Positions 1 to 8,670 are shown, counted from the first letter of the stretch. The stretch: 64,000 nt of DNA from Streptomyces diastatochromogenes (GCF_002242805.1 NZ_MCGQ01000014.1:186001-250000); one strand, 5' to 3'. Made by a program: numbers and translations. The notes: generated by a model from the sequence alone, not told the origin.

Positions 1-1784
1 TGACGACTTACGAGCAGGACGCGAAGACGCTCGAACTGCCCTGGCCGTTCACCGGCCGGGAGGACGAACTGGAGCTGGTGCGCAGGTCGTTGGCGGCCGG
101 ACGGCCCGGCATCGTGGTGACCGGACCGGTGGGCTGCGGCAAGACCCGGCTGATCACGGAGGCGGTCCGGGGCACGGACTGCGCCCGGGTGACCGGGACG
201 CCCGAGACCCGTGGACTGCGCTTCGCCGCCTTCGCGCACCTGCTGCCCGACACCGTCTCGCTGCACCGGGCGGTGCACCTCCTGTCCGGCGTACGGCTCC
301 TCGTCGTCGACGACGCCCATCTGCTGGACGAGGCCTCCGCCGCGCTCGTCCACCAGCTCGCCGTGCACGGACGCACCCGCCTGGCCGTGGCGGCCACGGA
401 CGGGGTACCGGCGCCGGGCGCGGTGGCCCGGCTGTGGACGGGGGAGCTGCTGCCCCGTCTGACGCTGGAGCCGCTGCCCCGCCAGGACGCCGCCCAACTG
501 CTCGCCGCGGCCGGTCTGGAGCCGCTCACCATGGGACGGCTGCACCGGATGTGCCAGGGGGATCTGCGGCTGCTGCGCGACCTGCTGGGCGCGCTGCGCC
601 AGTCCGGCGGACTGGCCCGCGTCCCGGGCGGCGACGAGTGGGCGTGGCGCGGCCCGGTCCCGGTCACCGAGAGCGTCCGCGACCGCCTCGCCCCCGCCCT
701 GGAGCGGCCCGACGGCGACGAGCGCGAGACACTCGACCGGCTCGCCTTCGCCGAGCCCCTGCCGCTCGCCCTGGACGAGCTGGACCTGGACGTCCTCGAA
801 CGCCTGGAGGCGAACGGCCTGATCGAGGTCGACGACGAGGGCTCCGTCACCCTGGCCCACCCCCTGCACGGCCCGGCCCTGCGCGCCACCGCCGGCCGGC
901 TGCGGGCCCGGCGGCTGGCCCGCACACCCGACCGGTGCGGTCCGGCGCTGGAGGCCGAACAGGCTTCACTGGAGCGCGGGTTGGCGCTGCAGGACGTGCG
1001 GGCCGTACCGACGCCGGTGGGGGACTGGCTGCTGTCCGAGGGGCTGCCCGTCCCCGCCCGGTACGCGGTCGTTCGGGCTCGGTACGCCCGGCTGCGGGGG
1101 GAGCTGCGAGAAGCGGCGGCGTGGGCGCGGGAGGGGCTGCGGGCGGCCCCGGACGACGCGGACTGCGGTACGGAACTCGACTTAATCGCCGGGCAGCTGG
1201 GCGAGATGACGGCAGGCGGTGTGTGGGCCGCGGCGGCCCGCGGCGACCTCGATTCCGCCCTGGCCGGGATCGCCGGGGACGATGTGTTCGCGCACTACGA
1301 CGCCGTACGCCTCGGTGCGCCCGAGCGGGCCGCGGGGCGGCTCCCGGGCGACGGGGTGTTCGGGCAGCACGCCGACGCGCTCGCCCGGGGTGACGGGCCC
1401 GCGCTGGACCGGGTCGCCGAGGCACTGGAGGGGCGCGGCTTCCTGCTGTTCGCGGCCGAGGCACACGCGCAGGCCGTGCGCGCCCACCGCGATCCGCGCG
1501 CCGCCCGGCTCTCCCGGACCCGTGCGGTCGCGCTGGCCCGCCGCTGCCAGGGTGCCCGCACCCCGGCGCTGTCCGGACTCGTCCTCGGCGAACTCACCGC
1601 GCGCCAACGGCAGATCGTCACCCTCGCGGCGGCGGGCCTGAGCAACCGGCAGATCGCCGAGAGGCTGACGCTGTCGGTCCGTACCGTCGGCAACCACCTG
1701 TACAGCGCCTACACGCGGCTCGGTGCCAGCGACCGCGGGGCCCTGCCGTGGCTCACGGATCTGCCGGAGGCGGAACCGGCCTGA
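1..1784 (+). CDS. LuxR-type regulator with N-terminal AAA ATPase (5' end just outside the window)
   Basis: Probable transcription regulator of the large ATPase (LAL-like) LuxR class. The window opens with TGACGACTTACGAG; with an A before it this reads ATG ACG ACT TAC in the gene's frame, so at most a base or so of the likely start is missing (about 594 aa in all; an internal GTG lies at 78). Just after a GRExEL-type lead comes Walker A GPVGCGKT (about residues 42-49), then a Walker B-like LLVVDDAH near 100. The last 60 residues form a LuxR helix-turn-helix (LTARQRQIVTLAAAGLSNRQ onward). The middle is helical and poorly conserved. A leucine TTA codon sits in frame at 1182-1184, which in Streptomyces suggests translation depends on the bldA tRNA. 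The gene converges with the CHAT gene 23 nt downstream. The ligand and targets cannot be told from sequence. Confidence 0.88.
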   Translation, partial: TTYEQDAKTLELPWPFTGREDELELVRRSLAAGRPGIVVTGPVGCGKTRLITEAVRGTDCARVTGTPETRGLRFAAFAHLLPDTVSLHRAVHLLSGVRLLVVDDAHLLDEASAALVHQLAVHGRTRLAVAATDGVPAPGAVARLWTGELLPRLTLEPLPRQDAAQLLAAAGLEPLTMGRLHRMCQGDLRLLRDLLGALRQSGGLARVPGGDEWAWRGPVPVTESVRDRLAPALERPDGDERETLDRLAFAEPLPLALDELDLDVLERLEANGLIEVDDEGSVTLAHPLHGPALRATAGRLRARRLARTPDRCGPALEAEQASLERGLALQDVRAVPTPVGDWLLSEGLPVPARYAVVRARYARLRGELREAAAWAREGLRAAPDDADCGTELDLIAGQLGEMTAGGVWAAAARGDLDSALAGIAGDDVFAHYDAVRLGAPERAAGRLPGDGVFGQHADALARGDGPALDRVAEALEGRGFLLFAAEAHAQAVRAHRDPRAARLSRTRAVALARRCQGARTPALSGLVLGELTARQRQIVTLAAAGLSNRQIAERLTLSVRTVGNHLYSAYTRLGASDRGALPWLTDLPEAEPA

Positions 1785-1807
1785 GGCGAGCCCCGCACCG
1801 GACGCAC

Positions 1808-4420
1808 TCACGCCGCCCCGAACGCCGCGAACGCCCATCCCGTCGCCTGGTGGACCGGGTCGCCGGGCTGGGCGGCGCGGGCGTCGCGCAGGGCCTCGGC
1901 CAGGCTCAGGCCCGCGTCGAGGCCCTTGTGGAGGGCGACCATCAGGGGGACCACCGCGGCGTCGTTGACCGGCGCGCTGCTCGCCACGACCCCCGCCGTG
2001 CCCAGCGGGAGCAACGCGGTGACCAGGCCGAGGAGTTCGTCGGCGCCGACCGAGGCGAGGCGGGCGGTGTCGCAGCTGGAGAGGATGATCCGGTACGGGC
2101 TGCGGGCCAGGCGCTCGAAGTCGTGCACGATCAGCGGGCCGTCCGCCATCCGCAGGGCCGAGAACAGCGGGCTGTCGGCGCGGAACGTGCCGTGCGCGGC
2201 CAGGTGCGCGAGGGCCGCACCGTCCAGGTCCTCCAGCACCTGGGGGACCTGCGCCGCCTCGCCCTCCAGGACCGTCGCCGTGCCGTAGCGGTCAGCCAGT
2301 TCGGGCACCTCCGCGCCACCCGTGGCGAGGCCGGGGCCGCGCACCAGGACGTGCCGGCCGCCGGACGGCGGCTCGGTCTCCCGGGCCCGCAGCCAACTGC
2401 CCGCGGACGGCGACACGCTGAGCACCCGCTCCCGCAGCGCGGGCAGCAGCGCCCACGGCACCCGGTGCAGCGCGCCGGGCGGCACGATCACCACCGGACC
2501 TGACCCGAGGTGCGGTACGGCACCGCCCAGCAGCAGCTCCTGCAGGCGCTGTCCCGCCGCCTCCACCAGCGGCAGCCGGGCCTCGCCTCCGGGGTGCGCG
2601 AGCCGTCGTAGCCCGGCCTGCACGTGCTCGGCCTCCGCCACCGCCTCCGCGAGCGCGCCGCCCGGGAACCGCCGTACCCGGCCCTGCCCGCAGAGCAGGA
2701 TGTGCACCTGACCGTCCACGACGGCGAGTTCGACCAGCCGCGCCTCGCCCAGCCGGTCCAGCAGGCGGCCCGCGTCGAAGCGGTCGCCCTCGCCCGGTCC
2801 GTCGCCGCGCGTGTGATGGGTTCGGGAACGGATCTCCCGTTCCAGCCGCCGCTGTTCGCGCTCCAGTGCCGGGATCGGGCGGCCCTCCCTGCGGGCTTCC
2901 TCCGCCCGGGCCGCTATCTCCCGGTAGGCGGTGAGGCTGCCGAGCAGCGCGGGGTCGGCGGGCGGCCGGGTGGGCGGCGCGGACAGCACGGTCGCCCGCC
3001 AGCGCTCGCTCCACTCCAGCAGCCGCCGCGGACCACCGTTCTCGAAGCTCGCCTCCTGGGCGAGCGCGGCCAGTTCGGCGCCCTGCGCGGTGGCGCGGGC
3101 CCGCAGCTCGGAGGCGCCGAGCGTCATCCGGTGGTCGTCGAGGACGTCCAGGCCGCGCCGGCAGGCCTCCAGCACACCGCGCCCGGAACCCGCCGCCCGG
3201 GCCCGCAGCGCCTGCGCGGCCCAGCCCGTGACCCGGGCCGGCGGCGGACCGCCGTGCCGGCTGCGCGCGGCCACCGCCAGGTGCCGCTCCGCGTCAACCG
3301 TCCGGCCGAGGGCGAGCGCGATCCGGCCGGCGAGCAGGGAGGCCTCGGGCGCCGCGGGCGACCCGAAGGAGGCCAGCCGCTCGGCGACCGCCGCCGCGTC
3401 CGCGACGAGCCGCCCCGACCGGCGCCCGGCCGCCGCCCGCGCCTCGATGAGCACCAGCCGGGCATGCGTCTCCCACCAGGTCCGCCGCTGTCCCGCGAAC
3501 AGCCGTACGGCATGGGCGGCGCGGGCGATGGCGGTGTCCGGGTCCCCGGCCGACCGGGCGGCCCGCGCGGCCGCCAGCAGCAGCTCGGCCTTGCGGGTGG
3601 ACTGCCCGCCCATCCGGTCCAGCAGCGCGATCGCGGTGTCCGCCTCCGCCAGCGCCTCCGGGGCGAGTCCCGCCGCCATCAGCACCTCACACCGCCGGAT
3701 GGACAGCATGAACGTGGGCGTGCCGAGCTTGCCGTACCGCTCCTCGGCCTCGTCCAGCAGCCGCAGCGCCGCCGGGATGTCCCCGGACCGGAACGCGGCC
3801 AGGCCCCGGCTCTCCACCGCATCCGCCTTGTCGTGCTCCTGGCCGGTGGTCTCCCACAGCCGCTCGGCGGCCGTGAAGTCCGCGACCGCCCGGTCCACCG
3901 CGCCCTGCGCCAGATGCACCGTGGCCCGCAGGGTCAGCGCCCGCGCGGTCCAGATGCCGTCGCCGGCGTGCCGCAGCACCGGAAGCGCCCGCCGTACGTC
4001 CTCCAGGGACTCCCGGTGATGCCCCAGCACCCACCACACATAGGCCCGCCGGTACAGCACCCGTGCCCTGGTGTGTCCGCTGCCCCGCGCGACACCCTGC
4101 TCGAACGACGCCAGCCCCTGCCGCGTGCGCCCCGCGTGCACCAGTGCGACCCCGAGCGTGGCGAGCACGTCCGCCTCCCGCTCGGCCGACTCGGCGCGCG
4201 CGGCGAGGTCCCGGGCCCTGCGCAGATGCCGCAGGGCGATCCTCAGATCGCCGAAGTCCCGCTGCCAGATGCCGAGTACCTGATGGGCGACGCTGGCGTG
4301 CAGCGGCGACGGATCGGTGTGCAGTACCTGATCCGCGCGTGCCCTGGCCTCGCCCGGATCGGCGAACACCATGGGCAGCAGCTCGAGGACCGACTCGCTT
4401 CCCGCTGTCACCCCTCGCAT
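1808..4420 (-). CDS. TPR-repeat CHAT-domain protein (caspase-like peptidase)
   Basis: 870 aa. The first two thirds are Ala/Arg/Leu-rich helical repeats of TPR type (for example around residues 30-330). The last about 250 residues form a CHAT domain, the caspase-fold peptidase family. The expected catalytic pair is visible: His743 in HLAAHGTF and Cys783 in ILSSCDTA. No signal peptide or membrane segment is seen, so it should act in the cytoplasm. It is divergent from a subtilase gene (138 nt between starts), followed by an ECF sigma factor and a small partner. That grouping suggests protease-mediated signalling or a conflict system, with the TPR part as sensor or scaffold. The start is the ATG at 4420; no clear ribosome site precedes it, and a GTG three codons in is an alternative. 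The substrate is unknown. Confidence 0.9.
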   Translation of the reverse strand: MRGVTAGSESVLELLPMVFADPGEARARADQVLHTDPSPLHASVAHQVLGIWQRDFGDLRIALRHLRRARDLAARAESAEREADVLATLGVALVHAGRTRQGLASFEQGVARGSGHTRARVLYRRAYVWWVLGHHRESLEDVRRALPVLRHAGDGIWTARALTLRATVHLAQGAVDRAVADFTAAERLWETTGQEHDKADAVESRGLAAFRSGDIPAALRLLDEAEERYGKLGTPTFMLSIRRCEVLMAAGLAPEALAEADTAIALLDRMGGQSTRKAELLLAAARAARSAGDPDTAIARAAHAVRLFAGQRRTWWETHARLVLIEARAAAGRRSGRLVADAAAVAERLASFGSPAAPEASLLAGRIALALGRTVDAERHLAVAARSRHGGPPPARVTGWAAQALRARAAGSGRGVLEACRRGLDVLDDHRMTLGASELRARATAQGAELAALAQEASFENGGPRRLLEWSERWRATVLSAPPTRPPADPALLGSLTAYREIAARAEEARREGRPIPALEREQRRLEREIRSRTHHTRGDGPGEGDRFDAGRLLDRLGEARLVELAVVDGQVHILLCGQGRVRRFPGGALAEAVAEAEHVQAGLRRLAHPGGEARLPLVEAAGQRLQELLLGGAVPHLGSGPVVIVPPGALHRVPWALLPALRERVLSVSPSAGSWLRARETEPPSGGRHVLVRGPGLATGGAEVPELADRYGTATVLEGEAAQVPQVLEDLDGAALAHLAAHGTFRADSPLFSALRMADGPLIVHDFERLARSPYRIILSSCDTARLASVGADELLGLVTALLPLGTAGVVASSAPVNDAAVVPLMVALHKGLDAGLSLAEALRDARAAQPGDPVHQATGWAFAAFGAA

Positions 4421-4557
4421 GGTAGTGGCCTGGGCAAACCCGTCACACGGGTTCTCCGTGGTCTCCTCGGGCTGTACCGCACGTACTTGCGGGCTGTATC
4501 AATCGGTCGTCGGGCGACTCTGACTGTCGGAGCACCGCCTCAGGGGGAGGACACACC

Positions 4558-5985
4558 ATGGCACCACAGCGATTCCACGAGCAGTTCCACCACATCCAGG
4601 GCTCGATGCCCGACGTTCCCCTGGCCATGGGCCCGGACGACGACGCGCACTTCCTCTACGAGAAGGGCGTCGTCCTCGCCCGCGACGGCGAGGAGGCCCG
4701 CCTGGTCGAGGACACCGTGCGCACCCACTTCACCGACACCCGGGGCCTGGTCGCCGACCATGTGCGCCGGGCCGGCCCGGAGACCAACCGCACCGGCGTC
4801 ACCCGCATCCAGGTCGGCGACCCCGCCCAGGGCGACGACGTCGTCCCGCACGCCCTGCGCGCCCTCCGGGAGGCCGAGGGACGCCAGGGGCGCCGGCTGG
4901 TCCGCCGCAACCACGTGATCCACATCGCCCCGGTCAACGCCTGCCCCGGCGACGAGCCCGTGCCCGCGCCGCGCAGCGAGCCGCCCAACCCGGCGGCGCA
5001 GGAGGGCCGCCACGACCCGGACACCGCCGTCGCCGTCCTCGTCATCGACACCGGTCTGGTGCACGACTACCGGTCCTACTCTCTGCTCGCCCACACCACC
5101 GGCGACCCGCAGGTGACCGAGACCGGCGCCGACGGAGTGCTCCACCAGTACGTCGGCCACGGCACGTTCATCGCCGGGATCGTCGCGGCCGTCGCACCCA
5201 ACACCGACGTCACCGTGCGGGGCACGCTCGACGACGTGGGCGCCATCCTGGAGTCGGAGTTCGGCGCGAAGCTGTTCGAGGCCGTCGACCAGGGCGGCTG
5301 GCCCGACATCCTCAGCCTCTCCGCCGGCACCTCCACGGGCTCCGGTGAGGGCCTGATCGGCCTCGAGGCGTTCATGCGCGAACTCCGCGAGCAGCGCACG
5401 CTGCTGGTGGCCGCCGCGGGCAACAACGGCAGCGACACCCCGTTCTGGCCGGCCGCCTACGCGGCCCTGCCGGAGTACGCGGACAGCGTGCTGTCGGTCG
5501 GCGCGCTGCGCGGGGACGGCGAGTCGGGCGCCTGCTTCAGCAACCACGGCCCCTGGGTGCAGGTCTACGCCCCGGGCGAGCGCCTGACCAGTGCCCTCAC
5601 CGGCTTCGACATCCCCGTGCCGTACGTCTACCAGCACTCCACCTACGACGCCTGCCGCTTCGGCTGCACCTACGCCTGCACCTGCCAGTACCCCCGCCAC
5701 ACGGGCGTGCTGAGCGAGGCGGGCGAGAACACCGCGGCCAAGCCCGACCAGGTGATGTTCGACGGCCTCGCGCAGTGGAGCGGCACCTCCTTCGCCACCC
5801 CGGCCGTCGCCGCGCTCGTCGCCGCCCACATGACGGCGCACAAGGAGCGCGACCCGCGCGCGGCCCGCGCACAACTGCTCGGCTCCCTCACGGAATCCGC
5901 CGAGGTGCGCGGGGCGCACGTTCCGGCGCTGCGGCCGCCCACCTGGCGCCCGGTTCCCGTCGCGATCCCGGCCCGGCCCGCATGA
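4558..5985 (+). CDS. S8 (subtilisin-family) serine peptidase without signal peptide
   Basis: 475 aa. The subtilase catalytic residues are all present: Asp164 (VLVIDTG), His201 (GHGTFIAG), oxyanion Asn289 (AAGNNGS) and Ser411 (GTSFATPAVAA). The N-terminal about 150 residues are an unassigned domain, not a secretion signal followed by a classical I9 propeptide, so the protein looks cytoplasmic. Unusually, four cysteines are packed between the His and Ser motifs (C366, C370, C374, C376), which could bind metal or form disulfides. The ribosome site GGGGGAGG (4543-4550) fixes the ATG start. It is divergent from the TPR-CHAT gene and is followed after 59 nt by an ECF sigma factor, so it may process a regulator or serve as an effector of this locus. 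Confidence 0.92.
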   Translation: MAPQRFHEQFHHIQGSMPDVPLAMGPDDDAHFLYEKGVVLARDGEEARLVEDTVRTHFTDTRGLVADHVRRAGPETNRTGVTRIQVGDPAQGDDVVPHALRALREAEGRQGRRLVRRNHVIHIAPVNACPGDEPVPAPRSEPPNPAAQEGRHDPDTAVAVLVIDTGLVHDYRSYSLLAHTTGDPQVTETGADGVLHQYVGHGTFIAGIVAAVAPNTDVTVRGTLDDVGAILESEFGAKLFEAVDQGGWPDILSLSAGTSTGSGEGLIGLEAFMRELREQRTLLVAAAGNNGSDTPFWPAAYAALPEYADSVLSVGALRGDGESGACFSNHGPWVQVYAPGERLTSALTGFDIPVPYVYQHSTYDACRFGCTYACTCQYPRHTGVLSEAGENTAAKPDQVMFDGLAQWSGTSFATPAVAALVAAHMTAHKERDPRAARAQLLGSLTESAEVRGAHVPALRPPTWRPVPVAIPARPA

Positions 5986-6044
5986 GGTCCGGAACCCTCC
6001 GCTCCACGGCGTACGATGACCTGCCGTACACGAGGGGTGGAGCC

Positions 6045-6620
6045 GTGGACCGTACAGAGGTCGGGGCGCTGGTCCGGTCTGCCGTCGACGGCGACGCCGC
6101 GGCCTGGAAGGCGCTGGTGGAAGGGATGAGTCCGCTGGTGTGGTCGGTGGTGCGCGCACACCGGCTCTCGGACGCCGACGGGCACGAGGTCTACCAGACC
6201 ACGTGGTTCCGCTTCGCCCAGCACCTCGGCCGTCTCCGGGAGCCCGACAAGGCGGGCTCCTGGCTCGCCAGCACGGCCCGGCACGAGTGCCTGAAGGTGC
6301 TCAAAGGGCTGACGCGGCTGACGCTGACCGACGATCCGCAGGTGCTGGACCGGGCGAGCGAGGAGCGGACCCCGGAGCAGACCCTGATCGACGCCGAAGA
6401 AGAGGCGGACCAGGCCGAGCGGATCCGCCGGCTGTGGCAGGAGTTCGAGGCACTCGGCGAGCGGTGCAGGCAGCTGCTGCGGGTGCTGATCGCCTCGCCG
6501 CCGCCGAGCTATCTGGAGGTGTCGGCCGCGCTCGGTATCGCGGTCGGCAGCATCGGGCCCCTGCGCCAGCGCTGCCTGCGCCGGCTGCGGGCCCGGTTGG
6601 ACGCACGGGGGGCGGCATGA
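6045..6620 (+). CDS. ECF-type RNA polymerase sigma factor
   Basis: 191 aa. Region 2 spans about residues 15-80 (DADGHEVYQTTWFRFAQHL, then WLASTARHECL), and region 4 helix-turn-helix lies near the C-terminus (YLEVSAALGIAVGSIGPLRQ). The chosen start is GTG at 6045, preceded by GAGGGGTGG; the open frame runs further upstream but would overlap the subtilase. Its TGA stop overlaps the ATG of the next gene (ATGA), so the two are translationally coupled. No transmembrane anti-sigma factor is encoded nearby. Control may therefore come from the small partner protein or from proteolysis by the neighbouring CHAT or S8 enzymes, which is inference from gene order. Confidence 0.88.
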   Translation: MDRTEVGALVRSAVDGDAAAWKALVEGMSPLVWSVVRAHRLSDADGHEVYQTTWFRFAQHLGRLREPDKAGSWLASTARHECLKVLKGLTRLTLTDDPQVLDRASEERTPEQTLIDAEEEADQAERIRRLWQEFEALGERCRQLLRVLIASPPPSYLEVSAALGIAVGSIGPLRQRCLRRLRARLDARGAA

Positions 6621-7102
6621 GTGACATGCACGGGAACGGATTTCCCGAAGAGGACTTCGACGACGCCGGGTTCGACGGCGATCTGCTGGAGGAGGAGCTG
6701 CGCCAGGCGGCCGCCGTCCTGGACCCCGTCCCCGTCGGGCTGCGCCAACTGGCGCTCGAAGCCTACGCGTTGCACGACCTGGACGCCCGGATCGCCGAGC
6801 TGACCTTCGACTCGCTGGTGGACGCGCTGCCGGTCAGGGGAGTGCCGGAGGCCCCGCGGATGCTGACCTTCCGCGCGGGCGAACTGACCGTCGACGTCGA
6901 GGTCACCGGGGAGGGGCTGATCGGCCAGGTGCTGCCGCCGCAGTCGGCGCGCATCGAGGTGCTGGGCGGCCCGCAGACGACCCGCCCGGTCACGGTCGAC
7001 ACCCTGGGCCGCTTCACCAGCGACCAGCCGCCCACCGGCCCGTTCGCCCTGCGGCTGCGGACCGGCGGCGAGGTGATCGTCACGGAGTGGCTGCGGGCCT
7101 GA
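6617..7102 (+). CDS. Small acidic partner protein of the sigma/CHAT/S8 locus
   Basis: 161 aa, coupled to the sigma gene by an ATGA overlap. The N-terminus is strongly acidic (residues 5-30, many Glu and Asp). It is followed by a helical stretch with the pattern LRQLALEAYALHDLDARIAEL, then a beta-rich C-terminal half (about residues 75-161: LTVDVEVTGEGLIGQVLPPQ, then TLGRFTSD and VIVTEWLRA) that looks like a small beta-sandwich. I recognise this architecture as one that recurs beside actinobacterial sigma/CHAT/peptidase genes, but no function is assigned. It could be an anti-sigma-like binder or the protease substrate. It has no membrane segment or signal peptide. Confidence 0.75.
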   Translation: MSDMHGNGFPEEDFDDAGFDGDLLEEELRQAAAVLDPVPVGLRQLALEAYALHDLDARIAELTFDSLVDALPVRGVPEAPRMLTFRAGELTVDVEVTGEGLIGQVLPPQSARIEVLGGPQTTRPVTVDTLGRFTSDQPPTGPFALRLRTGGEVIVTEWLRA

Positions 7103-7160
7103 ACCGGCTCACCAGGTCCGGAACCGGGTCACCGGGTCCCGAACCGGGTCACCAGGTGAC
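7101..7160. repeat. Three tandem 20-bp repeats
   Basis: Three head-to-tail copies of a 20-bp unit at 7101-7120, 7121-7140 and 7141-7160; the core is GAACCGGGTCACC(A/G)GGT with a few substitutions. The first copy contains the last two bases of the stop codon of the small partner gene, and the last contains the stop of the P450 remnant on the other strand. The array therefore marks the exact junction between an intact and a decayed gene and probably arose by slippage or repair during the deletion. Confidence 0.85.
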
Positions 7161-7389
7161 GGGCTGCGTCCGCGGTCCGCGGATCATCGTGCGGTGCCGC
7201 CGGCGCACCTGCTCGGGCGGCACCGCGAGGCGCAGCCCGGGCAGCCGGTCCAGCAGCATGTCGACCAGCAGCTCGGTCCGCAGCCGGGCGAGGACGGCGC
7301 CGGTGCGGTAGTGCGGGCCGTTGCCGAAGGCCAGGTGCGGGTACGGGCGGCACGGCCTGTCCGCCGAGCGCGATCTCCTCGGTCGGCAT
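7149..7389 (-). pseudogene. Cytochrome P450 C-terminal remnant, frameshifted and deleted
   Basis: Reading the minus strand from 7389, TEEIALGG matches the P450 segment just after the K helix and meander entry. The sequence then jumps, in another frame, straight to YPHLAFGNGPHYRTGAVLAR, which is the heme-binding loop, followed by LLVDMLLDRLPGLRLAVP, the normal C-terminus. About 30-40 residues between the two motifs are missing and the frame is broken. The invariant heme-ligand Cys of the HYC(L/I)GA motif is Arg (CGC, one base from TGC). The rest of the gene (about 330 codons) is absent. The remnant cannot make a working P450; it fills the otherwise gene-free 7103-7447 interval. Confidence 0.85.
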
Positions 7390-7447
7390 GCCCCCAGCCT
7401 CGTACGCGCCCCGCCCGCTGTCCTGCGGGAGTGCTCCGGCCGGAGGG

Positions 7448-8239
7448 CTACAGGGCGTTCACGAGCGCGGCCAGCGCACCGGCGAGCCGCTCCAGACCCG
7501 GCCCGGCCGGCCCGCCCGGCTCGGTCATGTACGTGTCCCGCCGGATCTCCACCATCAGCGCGCTCACCCGCCGGTCCCGCCCGTAGTACTCCAGCGGCAC
7601 ATAGGTCCCGCTGAACGGACTGTCCAGCCCCGTCTCCCCGCACCCCGCGAACGCCTTCCGCGCGGCCTCCCTCAGCTCCGCCGGCGTGTGGAAGGCGTCC
7701 GTGCCGAGGCACACGGGCGGCCGCGGCCCTGTCCCGTGCAGCTCGTACGGCAGCGCCTCGCTCGGGTAGGAGTGGACATCGATCACGACCGCCCGCCCGG
7801 TCGCGGCGAGCCGCCCGGCCACCGCCTCGGTCATCGCCCGCGCATAGGGCCGGAAGTACCGCTCGACCAGGGGCTCGGGGTCGGTGTCCGCGGCCCGCAG
7901 CTCGCCCCGGTGCGCGGTCCGCGTGTACACGGCCCCCATCCCCACGGCGAGCATCTCCTCCCGCTCGTCCGGGAACCGCTCCGGGTCCACGACCAGCCGC
8001 GACAGCCGGTTGACGAACCGCCAGGGGGTGACCCCGGCCAGCCCCGCCGCCCGCTCGGCGATCAGGGCGGTGTGCGCGTCGGTGATGTGGTCCAGCTCCA
8101 GCCCGAGCGCCGCGTCGTCCAGCAGGATCCCTTCCCGCACGTCCTGCGGAATCGCCCGCGCGGAATGCGGCACATGCAGCAGCACGGGCGACTCGGCGGC
8201 ACCCGGGAGGAGTTCGAACGAGGGGGCGGACTCGGGCAC
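7448..8239 (-). CDS. N-formylglutamate amidohydrolase-family protein
   Basis: 263 aa. N-terminal LLHVPHSARAIP, then the acidic DHITDAHT, and later VVIDVHSYPSEALPYE and MVEIRRDTYM are the conserved blocks of the FGase family (zinc-dependent hydrolysis of N-formyl-L-glutamate, the last step of one histidine-degradation route; relatives act on other N-acyl compounds). No hut gene lies nearby, so the substrate remains open. The start is GTG at 8239 with GGAGC about 8 nt upstream. It is divergent from the DUF5713 gene with an 80-nt shared promoter region. Length is normal for the family. Confidence 0.88.
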   Translation of the reverse strand: MPESAPSFELLPGAAESPVLLHVPHSARAIPQDVREGILLDDAALGLELDHITDAHTALIAERAAGLAGVTPWRFVNRLSRLVVDPERFPDEREEMLAVGMGAVYTRTAHRGELRAADTDPEPLVERYFRPYARAMTEAVAGRLAATGRAVVIDVHSYPSEALPYELHGTGPRPPVCLGTDAFHTPAELREAARKAFAGCGETGLDSPFSGTYVPLEYYGRDRRVSALMVEIRRDTYMTEPGGPAGPGLERLAGALAALVNAL

Positions 8240-8319
8240 GGGCTGCTCCAGGGGCGTTGTCAGTGGCGTGGTGCAGGATCAAGGTGTCACACCAGCACCG
8301 AGCGAGGGCGGGCGGGAGC

Positions 8320-8661
8320 ATGCCGATCAGCAACACCCGGGTGGCCGAACACCCCTTCCTGGAGGGCCTGTACAAGGACGGGTACTTCCCGGACCACGTC
8401 GTGGACAAGGGCAAGGCCATCCTGGTCGCTCTGTGCGAGCGCATCGAGGCGGAGCGGCCCGCGGACCTGGCCGCGCTCTACCGGCTCACACACGCCGCCA
8501 CCGAGGAGTTCAACGCCCTGGAGGCCGAGTTCGAGGCGGCCGACAGCGAGATCGAGACCGTGGCCCGCGAGGAGATAGGCGGCGACTTCCGGTTCGTCGC
8601 GCGGGCCTACGGCTTCGAGGACGCGGACACCGAGGATCTGATCGCCACCCGGGAGTGGTGA
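8320..8661 (+). CDS. DUF5713-family protein
   Basis: 113 aa, helical and acidic. The pattern LYKDGYFPDHVVDKGKAIL, then LTHAATEEFN and a closing ADTEDLIATREW matches the actinobacterial DUF5713 family, whose function is unknown. The start was set to the ATG at 8320, which has GGGAG just upstream; the frame is open further 5' but that part is not family-like. It has no signal peptide or membrane helix. It stands alone between the FGase gene and the metX remnant. Confidence 0.8.
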   Translation: MPISNTRVAEHPFLEGLYKDGYFPDHVVDKGKAILVALCERIEAERPADLAALYRLTHAATEEFNALEAEFEAADSEIETVAREEIGGDFRFVARAYGFEDADTEDLIATREW

Positions 8662-8670
8662 GCGGATAGA

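Noticed and set aside
7149..8444. One long minus-strand open frame joining the P450 remnant with sequence through the FGase gene
   Set aside because: Only its last 60 residues resemble P450; the rest lies out of frame over the intact FGase gene, so it is not a real fusion.
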